Shown one piece after another: positions 55,600-64,000 of a stretch of 64,000 bases of DNA. Origin of the DNA: Providencia alcalifaciens. GTDB taxonomy: Bacteria > Pseudomonadota > Gammaproteobacteria > Enterobacterales > Enterobacteriaceae. The position numbers and the translations under genes are program-made. The first letter of the stretch is position 1; each line of letters opens with the position of its first letter. Under the pieces are notes generated by a model. That model ran no database searches. It had not been told where the DNA came from and saw nothing but the letters and a program-made list of their open reading frames with translations. Location of the stretch: the NCBI RefSeq assembly GCF_915403165.1, contig NZ_OU659204.1, forward strand, positions 1,302,001 through 1,366,000, in the 5' to 3' direction.

Positions 55600-56874
55600 T
55601 TGTGTTCTCATGAGCCCCATGAACATGTGCTCTGTCCACAGTGCGACATGATGGTTGCTGTTCCTGAATTGGAACAAGGCAATAAAGCCACATGTCCGCG
55701 TTGTGAAACAACACTCATATCCAAGTGGCGTTATCCTTACAGGCAACCCGCAGCATATGCATTTAGTGCATTGGTTATGCTGGTGATTGCCTGCCTTTTC
55801 CCATTTGTAAAAATGAGCGCCGCAGGTATTGAAAATGAAATCTCCATATTTCAAATCATCGAGATTATTATGGGGACGCGTTACAGCGGCTTAGCGCTGT
55901 TTTTTTTCCTGTTTTCTCTGATTATTCCCGCATTTTGCATGGTGACTATCATCTTGTTAGGGCTGCGGGTTCACCTTCCCAAATCAATAAAAGTGCTTAT
56001 AACCCGGATTCTCTTTCAGATGAAATCGTGGTGTATGGCGGAGATTTTTTTGGCGGGGGTGTTAGTTAGTTTCGTTAAGTTAATTGCTTATGGAGATATT
56101 GGCATAGGGATGAGTTTTCTCCCTTATTGCGCATTTTGTATGATGCAAGTGCGCGCGTTTCAGTGCCTAGATCGACATTGGTTATGGAACAAAATTGAAG
56201 ATGCGCCCAAACTCAATAAACCGTTGATTGTAGGACAAACCGGCATCAGCCAAAATGTGCGTTTATGCCTAGTTTGTACCGCGATTTTGCCTGCGGAACA
56301 ACATGAATGTCCGCGCTGTCATTCCCATGGTAGTGTGCGTAAAAAGCAGAGTTTGCAGTGGACATTAGCGCTGCTGCTAACGTCAATCATGCTGTATATC
56401 CCCGCGAACGTTTTGCCTGTGATGACAACAAATGCTATAGGCAGTGATCTACCTTCAACGATTATGGATGGTGTGATCCTTCTCTGGGAGGATGGTTCAT
56501 TCCCCGTCGCCATGATTATTTTTATTGCCAGTATTATGGTGCCTTCTTTGAAAATGATCGGTATAGCATGGCTATGTCTTGATTCTCAAGGGTTTGGCAA
56601 CCGTGACCCCCATAGAATGCATTTTATTTATGAGCTGGTGGAGTATGTTGGTCGCTGGTCAATGATCGACGTGTTTGTGATTACCATTTTGACTGCATTG
56701 GTTCAAATGGGGCAGTTGATGAATATCGTACCTGACCAAGGCGTCATTTTCTTTGGTGTGGTGGTGATCTTGACGATGTTTGCCGCACTGACATTTGATC
56801 CTCGCTTAACATGGGATCGTTGTGAAAAGAGAGATGCAGTTAAAACTGTTGAACAAAAAGGAGCCGCAGGGTGA
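55600..56874 (+). CDS. pqiA: Intermembrane transport protein PqiA
   Basis: 424 residues. An inner-membrane partner of the PqiB tunnel in lipid transport between membranes. Two zinc-ribbon motifs (LCPQCD with CPRCETT; CLVCT with CPRCHS) each precede a hydrophobic membrane block. The start is TTG at 55600; it is chosen because MCSHEPHEHVLCPQCD aligns with E. coli MCEHHHAAKHILCSQCD and AGGAG lies ten bases before. It overlaps pqiB by four bases. Confidence 0.95.
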   Translation: MCSHEPHEHVLCPQCDMMVAVPELEQGNKATCPRCETTLISKWRYPYRQPAAYAFSALVMLVIACLFPFVKMSAAGIENEISIFQIIEIIMGTRYSGLALFFFLFSLIIPAFCMVTIILLGLRVHLPKSIKVLITRILFQMKSWCMAEIFLAGVLVSFVKLIAYGDIGIGMSFLPYCAFCMMQVRAFQCLDRHWLWNKIEDAPKLNKPLIVGQTGISQNVRLCLVCTAILPAEQHECPRCHSHGSVRKKQSLQWTLALLLTSIMLYIPANVLPVMTTNAIGSDLPSTIMDGVILLWEDGSFPVAMIIFIASIMVPSLKMIGIAWLCLDSQGFGNRDPHRMHFIYELVEYVGRWSMIDVFVITILTALVQMGQLMNIVPDQGVIFFGVVVILTMFAALTFDPRLTWDRCEKRDAVKTVEQKGAAG

Positions 56875-58520
56875 CAGATCAAGAAACACCACAGGCCAAT
56901 GCTAAAGTGAGTAAGTTAAAGAGCTGGTCACCGGTTTGGGTGATCCCGATTGTGACTCTACTCATCGGTGCTTGGATTATGTTCTACCATTTCAGCCATC
57001 AAGGCCCAGAAGTGACGTTAATCACTTACAGTGCGGAAGGGGTTGAAGCAGGTAAAACCAAAATTAAAAGTCGTAGCGTGGATATTGGGGTGGTTGAAAG
57101 CGTCACCCTAGATGCTAATTTTAGCCGGGTAATCATTAAAGCGCGTTTAAATCCAGAAATGGAAGATTTGCTACGCTCGGATTCTGCTTTTTGGATTGTG
57201 AAGCCTACGATTGGCCGTGATGGGGTAACAGGACTAGGAACGTTACTATCAGGGGCCTATATTGAATTACAACCGGGTGTGGCTAAAAAAGAACACTTTG
57301 AATTCACGCTATTAGATACGCCACCTTTAGCCTCGCCAGATGCCAAAGGTAAGCGCATTATCTTAACTAGCGACAAAGCGGGGCAGCTCAATGCCGGTGA
57401 CCCTGTATTATTCCGTGGTTATCGTGTTGGATCCGTTGAAACCAGTAATTTTGACATGGATAAACGCGATATGCGTTATCAGCTGTTTATCAATGCACCA
57501 TATGACAAGTTAATTAGTAGCAACGTACGTTTCTGGAAAGATAGTGGTATTGCCTTTGATATGTCTTCCCAAGGGGTGCATGTTTCGATGGGGTCGGTGG
57601 CGACATTATTGACTGGTGGCGTGAGTTTTGATGTGCCTGAAGGATGGGTACCTGGAGAAACAGTTAAAGAGAATGCGCAGTTCGAACTGTTTGATACTCA
57701 ATCGAGTATTCAGGATTCGTTATATACCACATACCAAGATTTTGTGTTGTTCTTCTCTGACTCTGTACGCGGTTTACAGCCGGGCGCACCAGTAGAATTC
57801 CGCGGCATTCGTTTAGGTACAGTGGCACAAGTGCCGTTCTATACAGCGGGTCTGGATCAGTCTCTTGATAATAATTTCCGTATTCCAGTGTTGATCCATA
57901 TCGAGCCAGAGCGTTTTTCTAAGGATGTCGGTAAAGATTTTAACCTGAAAAATGAACTGAATCTGGCGATGAAAAATGGCTTAAGAGCTTCGTTAAAATC
58001 CGGTAATTTATTAACGGGTGCACTGTATATCGACCTCGACTTTATTCCAGATGTACCAGAGTATAAAGGTCCTTATGTTATTGCAGGCTATAAAATTATT
58101 CCAACACACAGTGGTGGTTTAGCGCAGATCCAGCAAAAAGTGATTGCTGTGCTGGATAAAATCAACAATATGCCAATTGAGCCTATGTTGAAACAAACAA
58201 CTCAAACATTAGCTGAAGGTCAAAAACTGGTTCAAGAAGCGAATGTGATGTTTACGCAGTTGAATAAATTAATGTCTAGCAAAGAGTTCCAAAGTTTACC
58301 TGTAGACATGCAAAAATCACTGAAAGAGATAAACAAAACCATGCAAGGCTTCCAACCAGGCTCTCCAGCGTATAATAAGATGGTTGATGATATGCAGCGT
58401 TTAGATCAGGTACTCCGTGAAGTTCAACCACTATTGCGCACGCTGAATAATAAGAGCAATGCACTTGTGTTTGAAGCAGAGCCAAGCAAGGATGTTGTTC
58501 CTAAAGGAGTGAAAAAATAA
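56871..58520 (+). CDS. pqiB: Intermembrane transport protein PqiB (MCE domains)
   Basis: 549 residues (E. coli 546). One N-terminal membrane helix (VWVIPIVTLLIGAWIMFYH, about residues 22-40) is followed by three MCE domains and a long C-terminal helix that forms the needle across the periplasm. The GTG start at 56871 overlaps the pqiA stop as GTGA, and the stop shares one base with the pqiC ATG, so the three are coupled. Confidence 0.96.
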   Translation: MTDQETPQANAKVSKLKSWSPVWVIPIVTLLIGAWIMFYHFSHQGPEVTLITYSAEGVEAGKTKIKSRSVDIGVVESVTLDANFSRVIIKARLNPEMEDLLRSDSAFWIVKPTIGRDGVTGLGTLLSGAYIELQPGVAKKEHFEFTLLDTPPLASPDAKGKRIILTSDKAGQLNAGDPVLFRGYRVGSVETSNFDMDKRDMRYQLFINAPYDKLISSNVRFWKDSGIAFDMSSQGVHVSMGSVATLLTGGVSFDVPEGWVPGETVKENAQFELFDTQSSIQDSLYTTYQDFVLFFSDSVRGLQPGAPVEFRGIRLGTVAQVPFYTAGLDQSLDNNFRIPVLIHIEPERFSKDVGKDFNLKNELNLAMKNGLRASLKSGNLLTGALYIDLDFIPDVPEYKGPYVIAGYKIIPTHSGGLAQIQQKVIAVLDKINNMPIEPMLKQTTQTLAEGQKLVQEANVMFTQLNKLMSSKEFQSLPVDMQKSLKEINKTMQGFQPGSPAYNKMVDDMQRLDQVLREVQPLLRTLNNKSNALVFEAEPSKDVVPKGVKK

Positions 58521-59074
58521 TGAGATATCTATTAGCAATAGGTGTTTTTCTACTGGCTGCTTGTAGTAGCAGCCCTGAGAAAATGTACTATCAATTACCT
58601 ATGAAGGCCCCTGAGGTTCAATCTGTGGCCGTGATGGACAAAGGCCAAATCTGGCTGCAGCGTATTACGCTAGCCGATGTGCTGACATCAAATGGGATCA
58701 CTTACCAAACGTCCGATGTGGCTTATTCAAATGCGAGTGCGCATTTATGGGCTAGCCCGTTAGAGCAGCAATTAGGACAATCAATGGTGCGTGAGCTGTC
58801 TTCTGCGTTGCCAGATAGATTTATCTCTTTACAGCCTCTGCAAAACTCACCAGAGACGTTGGACATCACTCTAACGGCATTCAATGGTCGTTATGATGGG
58901 AAAGTTTTAGTGCAGGGATTTTGGACATTGATGCGTGGCGACAAAGTTGTGCGCCGCAACTTTGATATCCAATTAGAACAGCAAGAAGATGGTTATCCTG
59001 AATTAGTCAGAACGTTAGCGAGTGGCTGGCAAAAAGTGGCTACAGATATTGCCCAAGAGATAAGCAAGCCATAA
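58520..59074 (+). CDS. pqiC: Lipoprotein PqiC
   Basis: 184 residues. An outer-membrane lipoprotein that docks the PqiB needle. The lipobox LLAAC places the modified Cys at 15. The remainder is an ABC-type transport auxiliary (DUF330) domain with the pattern IWLQRITLADVL. Last gene of the pqi operon, with a terminator right after it. Confidence 0.94.
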   Translation: MRYLLAIGVFLLAACSSSPEKMYYQLPMKAPEVQSVAVMDKGQIWLQRITLADVLTSNGITYQTSDVAYSNASAHLWASPLEQQLGQSMVRELSSALPDRFISLQPLQNSPETLDITLTAFNGRYDGKVLVQGFWTLMRGDKVVRRNFDIQLEQQEDGYPELVRTLASGWQKVATDIAQEISKP

Positions 59075-59101
59075 CTTGATAATGATTTTGTTGTTAAATG
59101 A

Positions 59102-59134
59102 ATGCACTACCGTAAAACGTAGTGCATTTTTTTG
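59102..59134 (+). terminator. Terminator after pqiC
   Basis: ATGCACTAC pairs with GTAGTGCAT around an eight-base loop, then seven T residues. Confidence 0.93.
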
Positions 59135-59384
59135 TTATTTTACAATTCAAAAAGTGGATATTGAAGATTTTAATTGATTGATAAACAATAAGTTTATTTC
59201 TAATTGGTTGAATATCAGTAGGTTGTGATTATCTCGAAATGTAGGTCACATTTATCATAATTATGACAATAATATGAAATTCTTTACTTGCATTTCTTAT
59301 GGACGGGCGCTATTTGTATAGTGTATCTATTAACAAAAATAGATGCTGTTTTCTTTTCCATTTAAATGATGAGGGAAGTAAGGC
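59135..59384. other. rmf upstream region
   Basis: 250 AT-rich bases with no gene. rmf is induced in stationary phase by ppGpp in E. coli. A TATAGTGTATC near 59317-59327 is a possible -10 region. Confidence 0.4.
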
Positions 59385-59555
59385 ATGAAAAGACAGAAGC
59401 GAGACCGTTTAGAAAGAGCGTTATCAAGAGGTTATCAAGCAGGTTTAACCGGACGTTCCAAAGAATTATGTCCTTATCAGGCAGTAGATGCCCGTTCACA
59501 TTGGCTAGGTGGTTGGCGTAAAGCGATGGAGGACAGGGCGGCAGTAGCCGTTTAA
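59385..59555 (+). CDS. rmf: Ribosome modulation factor RMF
   Basis: 56 residues (E. coli 55), reading MKRQKRDRLERALSRGYQ at the start and WLGGWRKAMEDRAAVAV at the end. RMF pairs 70S ribosomes into inactive 100S dimers in stationary phase. The central GRSKELCPYQ is the family signature. GAGGGAAG lies upstream. It lies convergent to fabA, as in E. coli. Confidence 0.96.
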   Translation: MKRQKRDRLERALSRGYQAGLTGRSKELCPYQAVDARSHWLGGWRKAMEDRAAVAV

Positions 59556-59636
59556 TTAGCCATTTAACGAGGAATATTAAATTATTTTGCGGAAATTAAT
59601 TGGACGCATAATTTAATATTATCCCCCTGAAATTAT

Positions 59637-59661
59637 AAACCTCCGCATTTGCGGAGGTTTG
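59637..59661. terminator. Bidirectional terminator between rmf and fabA
   Basis: AAACCTCCGCA pairs perfectly with TGCGGAGGTTT around TT. It lies just beyond the fabA stop on the minus strand. Confidence 0.85.
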
Positions 59662-59680
59662 AATTTAAGGCAAGCCGCGA

Positions 59681-60199
59681 TTAGAACGCGCTTGTATCCT
59701 TAAATAAGCCGACTTTCAGGTCTGTTGCAGCATAAATCAGTTTGCCGTCTACTAGCACCTCACCATCCGCTAATCCCATAATTAACTTACGGTTAATCAC
59801 GCGTTTAAAATTAATACGGTAAGTGACTTTTTTTGCGGTCGGTAATACTTGTCCAGTGAATTTCACTTCACCAACACCTAGCGCACGACCTTTACCTTCG
59901 CCGCCTAACCAGCCGAGGTAAAAACCAACCAGTTGCCACATAGCATCAAGGCCTAAACAACCGGGCATAACAGGGTCATTCGTGAAGTGGCAACCAAAGA
60001 ACCATAAATCTGGATTGATATCCAGTTCAGCTTCAACGTAGCCTTTATCAAATGTACCGCCATCTTCGGTCATTTTGATGATGCGATCCATCATCAACAT
60101 ATTACCTGATGGCAGTGGAGGACCATTTTCCCCAAATAATTCGCCTCTTCCAGAAGCCTCTAAATCTTCTTTTGTATAGGATTCGCGTTTATCAACCAT
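59681..60199 (-). CDS. fabA: 3-hydroxydecanoyl-ACP dehydratase/isomerase FabA
   Basis: 172 residues, the E. coli length. A hot-dog-fold enzyme that dehydrates 3-hydroxydecanoyl-ACP and isomerises the product, starting unsaturated fatty acid synthesis. The active site shows [25 protein letters not shown] sequence with His71 and Asp85 (70 and 84 without the Met). It lies 96 bases downstream of lonH on the same strand. Confidence 0.98.
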   Translation of the reverse strand: MVDKRESYTKEDLEASGRGELFGENGPPLPSGNMLMMDRIIKMTEDGGTFDKGYVEAELDINPDLWFFGCHFTNDPVMPGCLGLDAMWQLVGFYLGWLGGEGKGRALGVGEVKFTGQVLPTAKKVTYRINFKRVINRKLIMGLADGEVLVDGKLIYAATDLKVGLFKDTSAF

Positions 60200-60295
60200 G
60201 ATCTTCAGATAGCCTTTATTATGTGTAGGTCAACAGAATAGCTTACACTTGTACGCTGAACAACTCCGATCAGCTAATATTTACTCAATCTTTAC

Positions 60296-62032
60296 TTAGC
60301 CCATCCACTTTAAAAACCAAGGTAATCTAGACTTATCCGGTGAATTTGCTTGGTTTATACGTTCTTGAATTAAAGCTAACAAGTGTACGTTATCACCTTC
60401 TACTTGTTGTTCAAAGTAAGGTTGTTTCGTTAAAATAGAAATCGCTTGAGCAACGTGTTCGACAGGCCAAATATGGAATTTCTCTTCTTTGACTGCCTCG
60501 ATAACTTCTTGTTTCAAACATAGATGTCGCACATTAGACATTGGGATGATGACACCTTGATTACCTGTTAGCTCACGCTTGTCGCAGATATCAAAAAATC
60601 CTTCAATCTTCTCGTTAACACCGCCAATAGGTTGAACATAGCCAAATTGGTCAACAGCGCCAGTGACGGCAATTTGCTGGTCGATAGGCTGCAATGATAA
60701 TGCGCTAATTAAGGCACATAGTTCAGCTAATGATGCGCTATCACCATCAACCTCACCATAAGACTGCTCAAATACAATAGAGGCAGAGAAGGGCTGCGGC
60801 TGTTCTAATTTTAATTCATAGTTAAGGTAGGCTTGCATAATCATCATACCTTTTGCATGAATATTGCCGCCTAATTCTGCTTTGCGCTCGACGTCGGTAA
60901 ATTCGCCATCGCCCAGATGTGCTACGCAGGTGATCCGTGATGGTTCACCAATTGCATCAGGGTAACCAGGATACTGTAAGACGGATAGACCGTTAATTTG
61001 CCCGACAACTTCCCCTTCAGTTTTAATCAAAACTTGCTCTTGCAGAATGTCGTCTTGATTACGTTCAACAAGGAAGGAATGACGCCATAAACGATTTTCT
61101 TCGGCTTGAGAGAATGATTCCGCCGTTAAATGGCCTTCGTTAGCGTATTGAGCTGCATTGGTTAAGTTGCGAGTTAACCAATTAATATCAAGAGGCAAAT
61201 TGTATTTGTCTTCACAACAACGCGTCGCTTGCAAAATAAACTCAGGCCAGCCGTCCGCTGCAATTTCTGGTAGCTGATTACTGTTAACAATGAATTTAAT
61301 GAAATTCATCCATAAGCTTAATTGTTCTTCGTCTTCGAAAAACATGAGAGGCTCATATTCTGCATATATTGAACAATCAAATAGCTCAGGCGCTGCAAAT
61401 TCAAACTCTTCTAATATAAGTCTATCACCGACAACAATCACTTTAAGTTCAAGTGGCTGTGGTTCAATTTCAATTGGCAGCGTTTGATTTTCACTATGTG
61501 GCAGCCATTCTAATTGACGGCGAGTCACCATATTTTTTAGACGAGTCCACATTAATGGCTGAGTGACTAACGCAGTTGCAGAAATAATGAGCACCCCACC
61601 GTTAATTTGGTGCAGCAAGCCTGGAACTAAATTTTGATTTGGCGTGATATAGCCGAACAGTTGTTCTGGTTCAATCCAGTGGCGGTAAGCAATTTTTTCA
61701 TGTGAAGAAAAACGACCGGTAACATCGTTTTGCCACTGATATCGTTGTTTGTCTTCAGATAATTGATAATCCCCATTAATAAATTGGGTTTTAGTCAATA
61801 GCGGGGTAATAGAGTCAGTAAATAGTTTGAGATACTCTTCACTTTCGTCAGACTTGATGAACATAAAGCGCGTTTGAGCATTTTCACGAATGAAATGCTG
61901 CATCCCATCGAATAATCTTGGTTGAATATCAGCCAGTGTTGAGGGCGTCAACGTCGCTGAAGAGACAAATTTTGTCTGAAAAGACGATAAGTTAGGAGTT
62001 AGGCCTTGCCATGTTAATTCTTGACTGATCAC
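60296..62032 (-). CDS. lonH: Lon-like protease LonH (YcbZ)
   Basis: 578 residues (E. coli about 586). A putative ATP-dependent protease with a C-terminal Lon-type Ser/Lys catalytic domain. S432 in GDSASLAE and K475 in GGVNEKIEG are 43 residues apart, the same gap as in E. coli Lon (S679/K722). The N-terminal AAA-like part shows no clear P-loop, as in its family. Substrates are unknown. Its upstream neighbour on the same strand is the 58-aa GhoT/OrtT-like gene, 197 bases away. Confidence 0.94.
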   Translation of the reverse strand: MISQELTWQGLTPNLSSFQTKFVSSATLTPSTLADIQPRLFDGMQHFIRENAQTRFMFIKSDESEEYLKLFTDSITPLLTKTQFINGDYQLSEDKQRYQWQNDVTGRFSSHEKIAYRHWIEPEQLFGYITPNQNLVPGLLHQINGGVLIISATALVTQPLMWTRLKNMVTRRQLEWLPHSENQTLPIEIEPQPLELKVIVVGDRLILEEFEFAAPELFDCSIYAEYEPLMFFEDEEQLSLWMNFIKFIVNSNQLPEIAADGWPEFILQATRCCEDKYNLPLDINWLTRNLTNAAQYANEGHLTAESFSQAEENRLWRHSFLVERNQDDILQEQVLIKTEGEVVGQINGLSVLQYPGYPDAIGEPSRITCVAHLGDGEFTDVERKAELGGNIHAKGMMIMQAYLNYELKLEQPQPFSASIVFEQSYGEVDGDSASLAELCALISALSLQPIDQQIAVTGAVDQFGYVQPIGGVNEKIEGFFDICDKRELTGNQGVIIPMSNVRHLCLKQEVIEAVKEEKFHIWPVEHVAQAISILTKQPYFEQQVEGDNVHLLALIQERINQANSPDKSRLPWFLKWMG

Positions 62033-62229
62033 TATAATTATCTGCTATTAGTATGGTTATCAATAAATGCCTGCCAATCAGCAGGTCGCATGTGCCTGAG
62101 TTTATTTCTGTACCGTCTGTTTTATATACAATTTCAGGCTAATTTATTACCTTAAAATATCTTCGGCTTAAGATTGTTATATTAGCCTCTGAGCGCTAAT
62201 CTTGCAGCAATATTTGTCGAAATATCGAG

Positions 62230-62406
62230 TTAGAATAAAGAAAACATGAGGGCAACGGGTAAACTCAGTGGCCATGTAAAGCCAATCAGAAGCGCACTCA
62301 ACAATCTCATGCAAAAACTAGGATCTTTGGTTACTAGCAGGGCGAATAACGCTGAACATACTCCTCCAATCCCATAGATAAGAAGTATGTGTTCAAAAGT
62401 GGACAT
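62230..62406 (-). CDS. ortT: GhoT/OrtT family small membrane toxin
   Basis: 58 residues (E. coli GhoT and OrtT are 57). Two membrane helices: ILLIYGIGGVCSALFALLV (about 7-25) and the C-terminal LLSALLIGFTWPLSLPVAL. The tail matches the family signature RLLSA-hydrophobic-G-x-TWPxSLPVAL-x-FSLF almost exactly. GhoT inserts in the inner membrane, collapses membrane potential and lowers ATP; OrtT is the orphan relative linked to growth arrest on tetrahydrofolate stress. No GhoS-like antitoxin gene is beside it, so OrtT is the better guess. TACAAT (complement of 62441-62446) is a candidate -10. No clear ribosome site is seen, so translation may be weak. It is divergent from matP. Confidence 0.85.
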   Translation of the reverse strand: MSTFEHILLIYGIGGVCSALFALLVTKDPSFCMRLLSALLIGFTWPLSLPVALMFSLF

Positions 62407-62578
62407 GCGATTTTAGTGGTTTGTTAACGTGTGGATGCGAATTGTACACTATTTTTTTATTTACTGTTATTTTCTTTGTGTTAATCAATAGATAATCGAT
62501 TAAATGAAATCCACCTTGAGCATTTTTCTTATATTATTGCTAATATAATGATAGGTACGATTTTCTTCGGGAAAAAAT

Positions 62579-63040
62579 ATGAAATATCAGCAACTTGAAA
62601 ATCTTGAATGTGGCTGGAAATGGGAATATCTAGTCAATAAGGCGAGAAGTGGGGAGCCTATTACCCGATATATAGAAAGAAGTGCGGAGCAAGAGGCGAT
62701 TGAGCTGCTGTTAAAGCTGGAAAATACGCCAGTGGATGTCTTGAAGTGGATTACAGAACATATGTCTCCACAATTGGATAACCGTATGAAACAGAGTATT
62801 CGAGCGCGTCGCAAACGTCACTTTAATGCTGAGCATCCACAGACTCGAAAAAAGTCGATTGATTTAAATTATTCAGTTTGGCAACGATTATCTAATTTAG
62901 CAGTAAAACGGAATAAAACCTTATCAGAGACGATTATTCAGCTAATTGAAGATGCGGAACATAAAGATAAGTATGAGAGCCAAATGAGTTTATTGAAGCA
63001 TGATCTTCAAGCTATATTAGGTAAGTCGGAGAAAGAGTAA
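62579..63040 (+). CDS. matP: Macrodomain Ter protein MatP
   Basis: 153 residues (E. coli 150). MatP binds matS sites and condenses the terminus region, linking it to the divisome. [18 protein letters not shown], the four-helix bundle region ending [10 protein letters not shown], the ribbon-helix-helix [16 protein letters not shown] and the C-terminal coiled coil (from about residue 127) are present. It is convergent with ompA, as in E. coli. Confidence 0.97.
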   Translation: MKYQQLENLECGWKWEYLVNKARSGEPITRYIERSAEQEAIELLLKLENTPVDVLKWITEHMSPQLDNRMKQSIRARRKRHFNAEHPQTRKKSIDLNYSVWQRLSNLAVKRNKTLSETIIQLIEDAEHKDKYESQMSLLKHDLQAILGKSEKE

Positions 63041-63096
63041 CGATCTATAGTTGGCCAAATAGATTACTGTGACGGTCTTTCTTTCTGAGGATGAAA

Positions 63097-63123
63097 AAAA
63101 GCCCCAATAAATTGGGGCTTTTT
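63097..63123. terminator. Bidirectional terminator between matP and ompA
   Basis: AAAAGCCCCAAT pairs perfectly with ATTGGGGCTTTT around AA, with A and T runs on either side. Confidence 0.95.
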
Positions 63124-63157
63124 ATATTCAGCTCAAAATTCAAACTAGGGCTATAAA

Positions 63158-64000
63158 TTAAGCGCCTGGTTGAGCTACAACTTCAGTTGTACCTTGAATT
63201 TCGATTTCAACGCGACGGTCTGGCGCTAAACACTCGATCAGAGCTGCACGGCCTTTAACTGCGTCACATTTGTTACCAGTTACTGGATCTTCTTTACCAC
63301 GACCTTCAGCAGCGATTGCGCTTGCTGGAACGCCTTTAGCAACTAAATAATCTACTACTGACTGAGCACGTTTTTGTGACAGTGGCAGGTTGTAGTTTTG
63401 TGAACCGATACGGTCTGTGAAACCAACTACCAGCACGCGACCTTGAGTTGGGTCGATGTTGCTCAGTTCGTTGTACAGTTCGTTCAGTGCTTGCTGACCT
63501 TCTGGTTTCAGAGATGCTTTGTTGAAGTTAAACAGAACGTCTGAACGCAGAGTGAAGCGTTTGTTTTCAACAACTGGAGCTGCTGGCTCAGCAACTACTG
63601 CTGGAGCAACAACTGGAGCTGCTTCTTGACCGAAACGGTATGCAAGACCAACGCTCAGCATGCCGTTGTCTGGGCTAACACCGATGTTGTCTTTGTCACC
63701 CATGCGGCTAACCCACTGGTAGTCTAAACGAGTCGCTAATTCTGGAGTGATAGCATACTCAAGACCCAGTGCGTAAACTGGAGAAACGCCAGTGTCAGTA
63801 TCTTTACCAAGGTCGTTAACTTTAGCTTCTGTACGGTAAACCATACCACCCAGACGAGTGTAAACGTCTAAGTCTTCCATGATTGGATAGCTCAGTTTAG
63901 TAGTCAGTGAAACACCCATTGAAGAAACGCTACCTGGGTTTTCACCTTTGTACTTCATTTTACCAAACCAGTCGTAGCCCATTTCGAAGCCCATGTACTG
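63158..64000 (-). CDS. ompA: Outer membrane protein OmpA (5' end cut off)
   Basis: 281 residues of the C-terminal part are seen; the reading frame stays open through the window edge (first complete codons give [11 protein letters not shown]), so the signal peptide and first strands lie outside. The visible part holds the later beta-barrel strands ending YRFGQE, an Ala/Pro/Val-rich hinge ([17 protein letters not shown]), and the peptidoglycan-binding OmpA domain with [35 protein letters not shown] and the disulfide pair in [27 protein letters not shown] sequence. Strong codon bias suggests high expression. Confidence 0.97.
   Translation of the reverse strand, partial: QYMGFEMGYDWFGKMKYKGENPGSVSSMGVSLTTKLSYPIMEDLDVYTRLGGMVYRTEAKVNDLGKDTDTGVSPVYALGLEYAITPELATRLDYQWVSRMGDKDNIGVSPDNGMLSVGLAYRFGQEAAPVVAPAVVAEPAAPVVENKRFTLRSDVLFNFNKASLKPEGQQALNELYNELSNIDPTQGRVLVVGFTDRIGSQNYNLPLSQKRAQSVVDYLVAKGVPASAIAAEGRGKEDPVTGNKCDAVKGRAALIECLAPDRRVEIEIQGTTEVVAQPGA

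Noticed and set aside
1..64000. tRNA or rRNA genes, CRISPR arrays, prophage genes
   Set aside because: None recognised by eye: no cloverleaf-like segment with a T-loop in the gaps, no spaced direct repeats of CRISPR length, and no phage genes among the coding regions.

Overview
The window is a stretch of enterobacterial core chromosome. Protein sequences and gene order match Enterobacterales closely: seqA-pgm, serC-aroA, cmk-rpsA-ihfB-comEC-msbA-lpxK, ycaR-kdsB, cmoM-mukF-mukE-mukB, ldtD-mepK-gloC, aspC-ompF-asnS-pncB, pepN-pyrD-zapC, rlmL-uup-pqiABC-rmf, fabA-lonH-matP-ompA. The modest G+C, an aphA-type class B phosphatase beside mukB and the divergence from Escherichia point to Morganellaceae, most likely Providencia. 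The genus is an inference; no marker here was compared with a database.

Layout. 1-3.1 kb: end of ybfF (minus strand, cut by the window edge), then seqA and pgm. 3.4-14.3 kb: serC-aroA, cmk, rpsA-ihfB and the comEC-msbA-lpxK group that builds and flips lipid A. 14.3-17 kb: a divergent cold-shock-domain gene behind a 456-base leader, then ycaR-kdsB and the convergent elyC. 17.1-24.4 kb: the cmoM-mukF-mukE-mukB condensin operon with overlapping genes. 24.6-28.9 kb: aphA, then envelope genes ldtD and mepK, and gloC.

29.1-38.6 kb is the accessory part. It is one 9.5-kb gene for a 3167-residue toxin, inserted between gloC and aspC, which are neighbours in Escherichia coli. Its layout resembles a large clostridial toxin: effectors, autoprocessing cysteine protease, hydrophobic pore-forming segment, then repeats. 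The clostridial glucosyltransferase is replaced by a papain-like Cys/His/Asp protease candidate plus an ExoY/CyaA-type nucleotidyl cyclase, and the C-terminal repeats are RTX-like. The protein also carries what look like catalytically dead second copies of both the autoprocessing protease and the papain-like domain. No type I secretion or acyltransferase genes lie nearby. The gene has a candidate promoter whose -35 element sits inside a perfect 22-bp palindrome.

38.7-64 kb returns to core genes: aspC, ompF (with recognisable OmpR-type sites), asnS and pncB on the minus strand; pepN, pyrD and zapC on the plus strand; ycbX (minus); rlmL, uup, pqiA-pqiB-pqiC and rmf (plus); fabA and lonH (minus); matP (plus); and the C-terminal part of ompA (minus, cut by the window edge). 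Two small genes stand out: rmf (56 aa) and a 58-aa membrane protein between lonH and matP that clearly belongs to the GhoT/OrtT toxin family, with no GhoS-like antitoxin beside it.

Most transcription units end in clear intrinsic terminators, many serving convergent gene pairs from both sides. I saw no tRNA, rRNA, insertion sequence or CRISPR array by eye.
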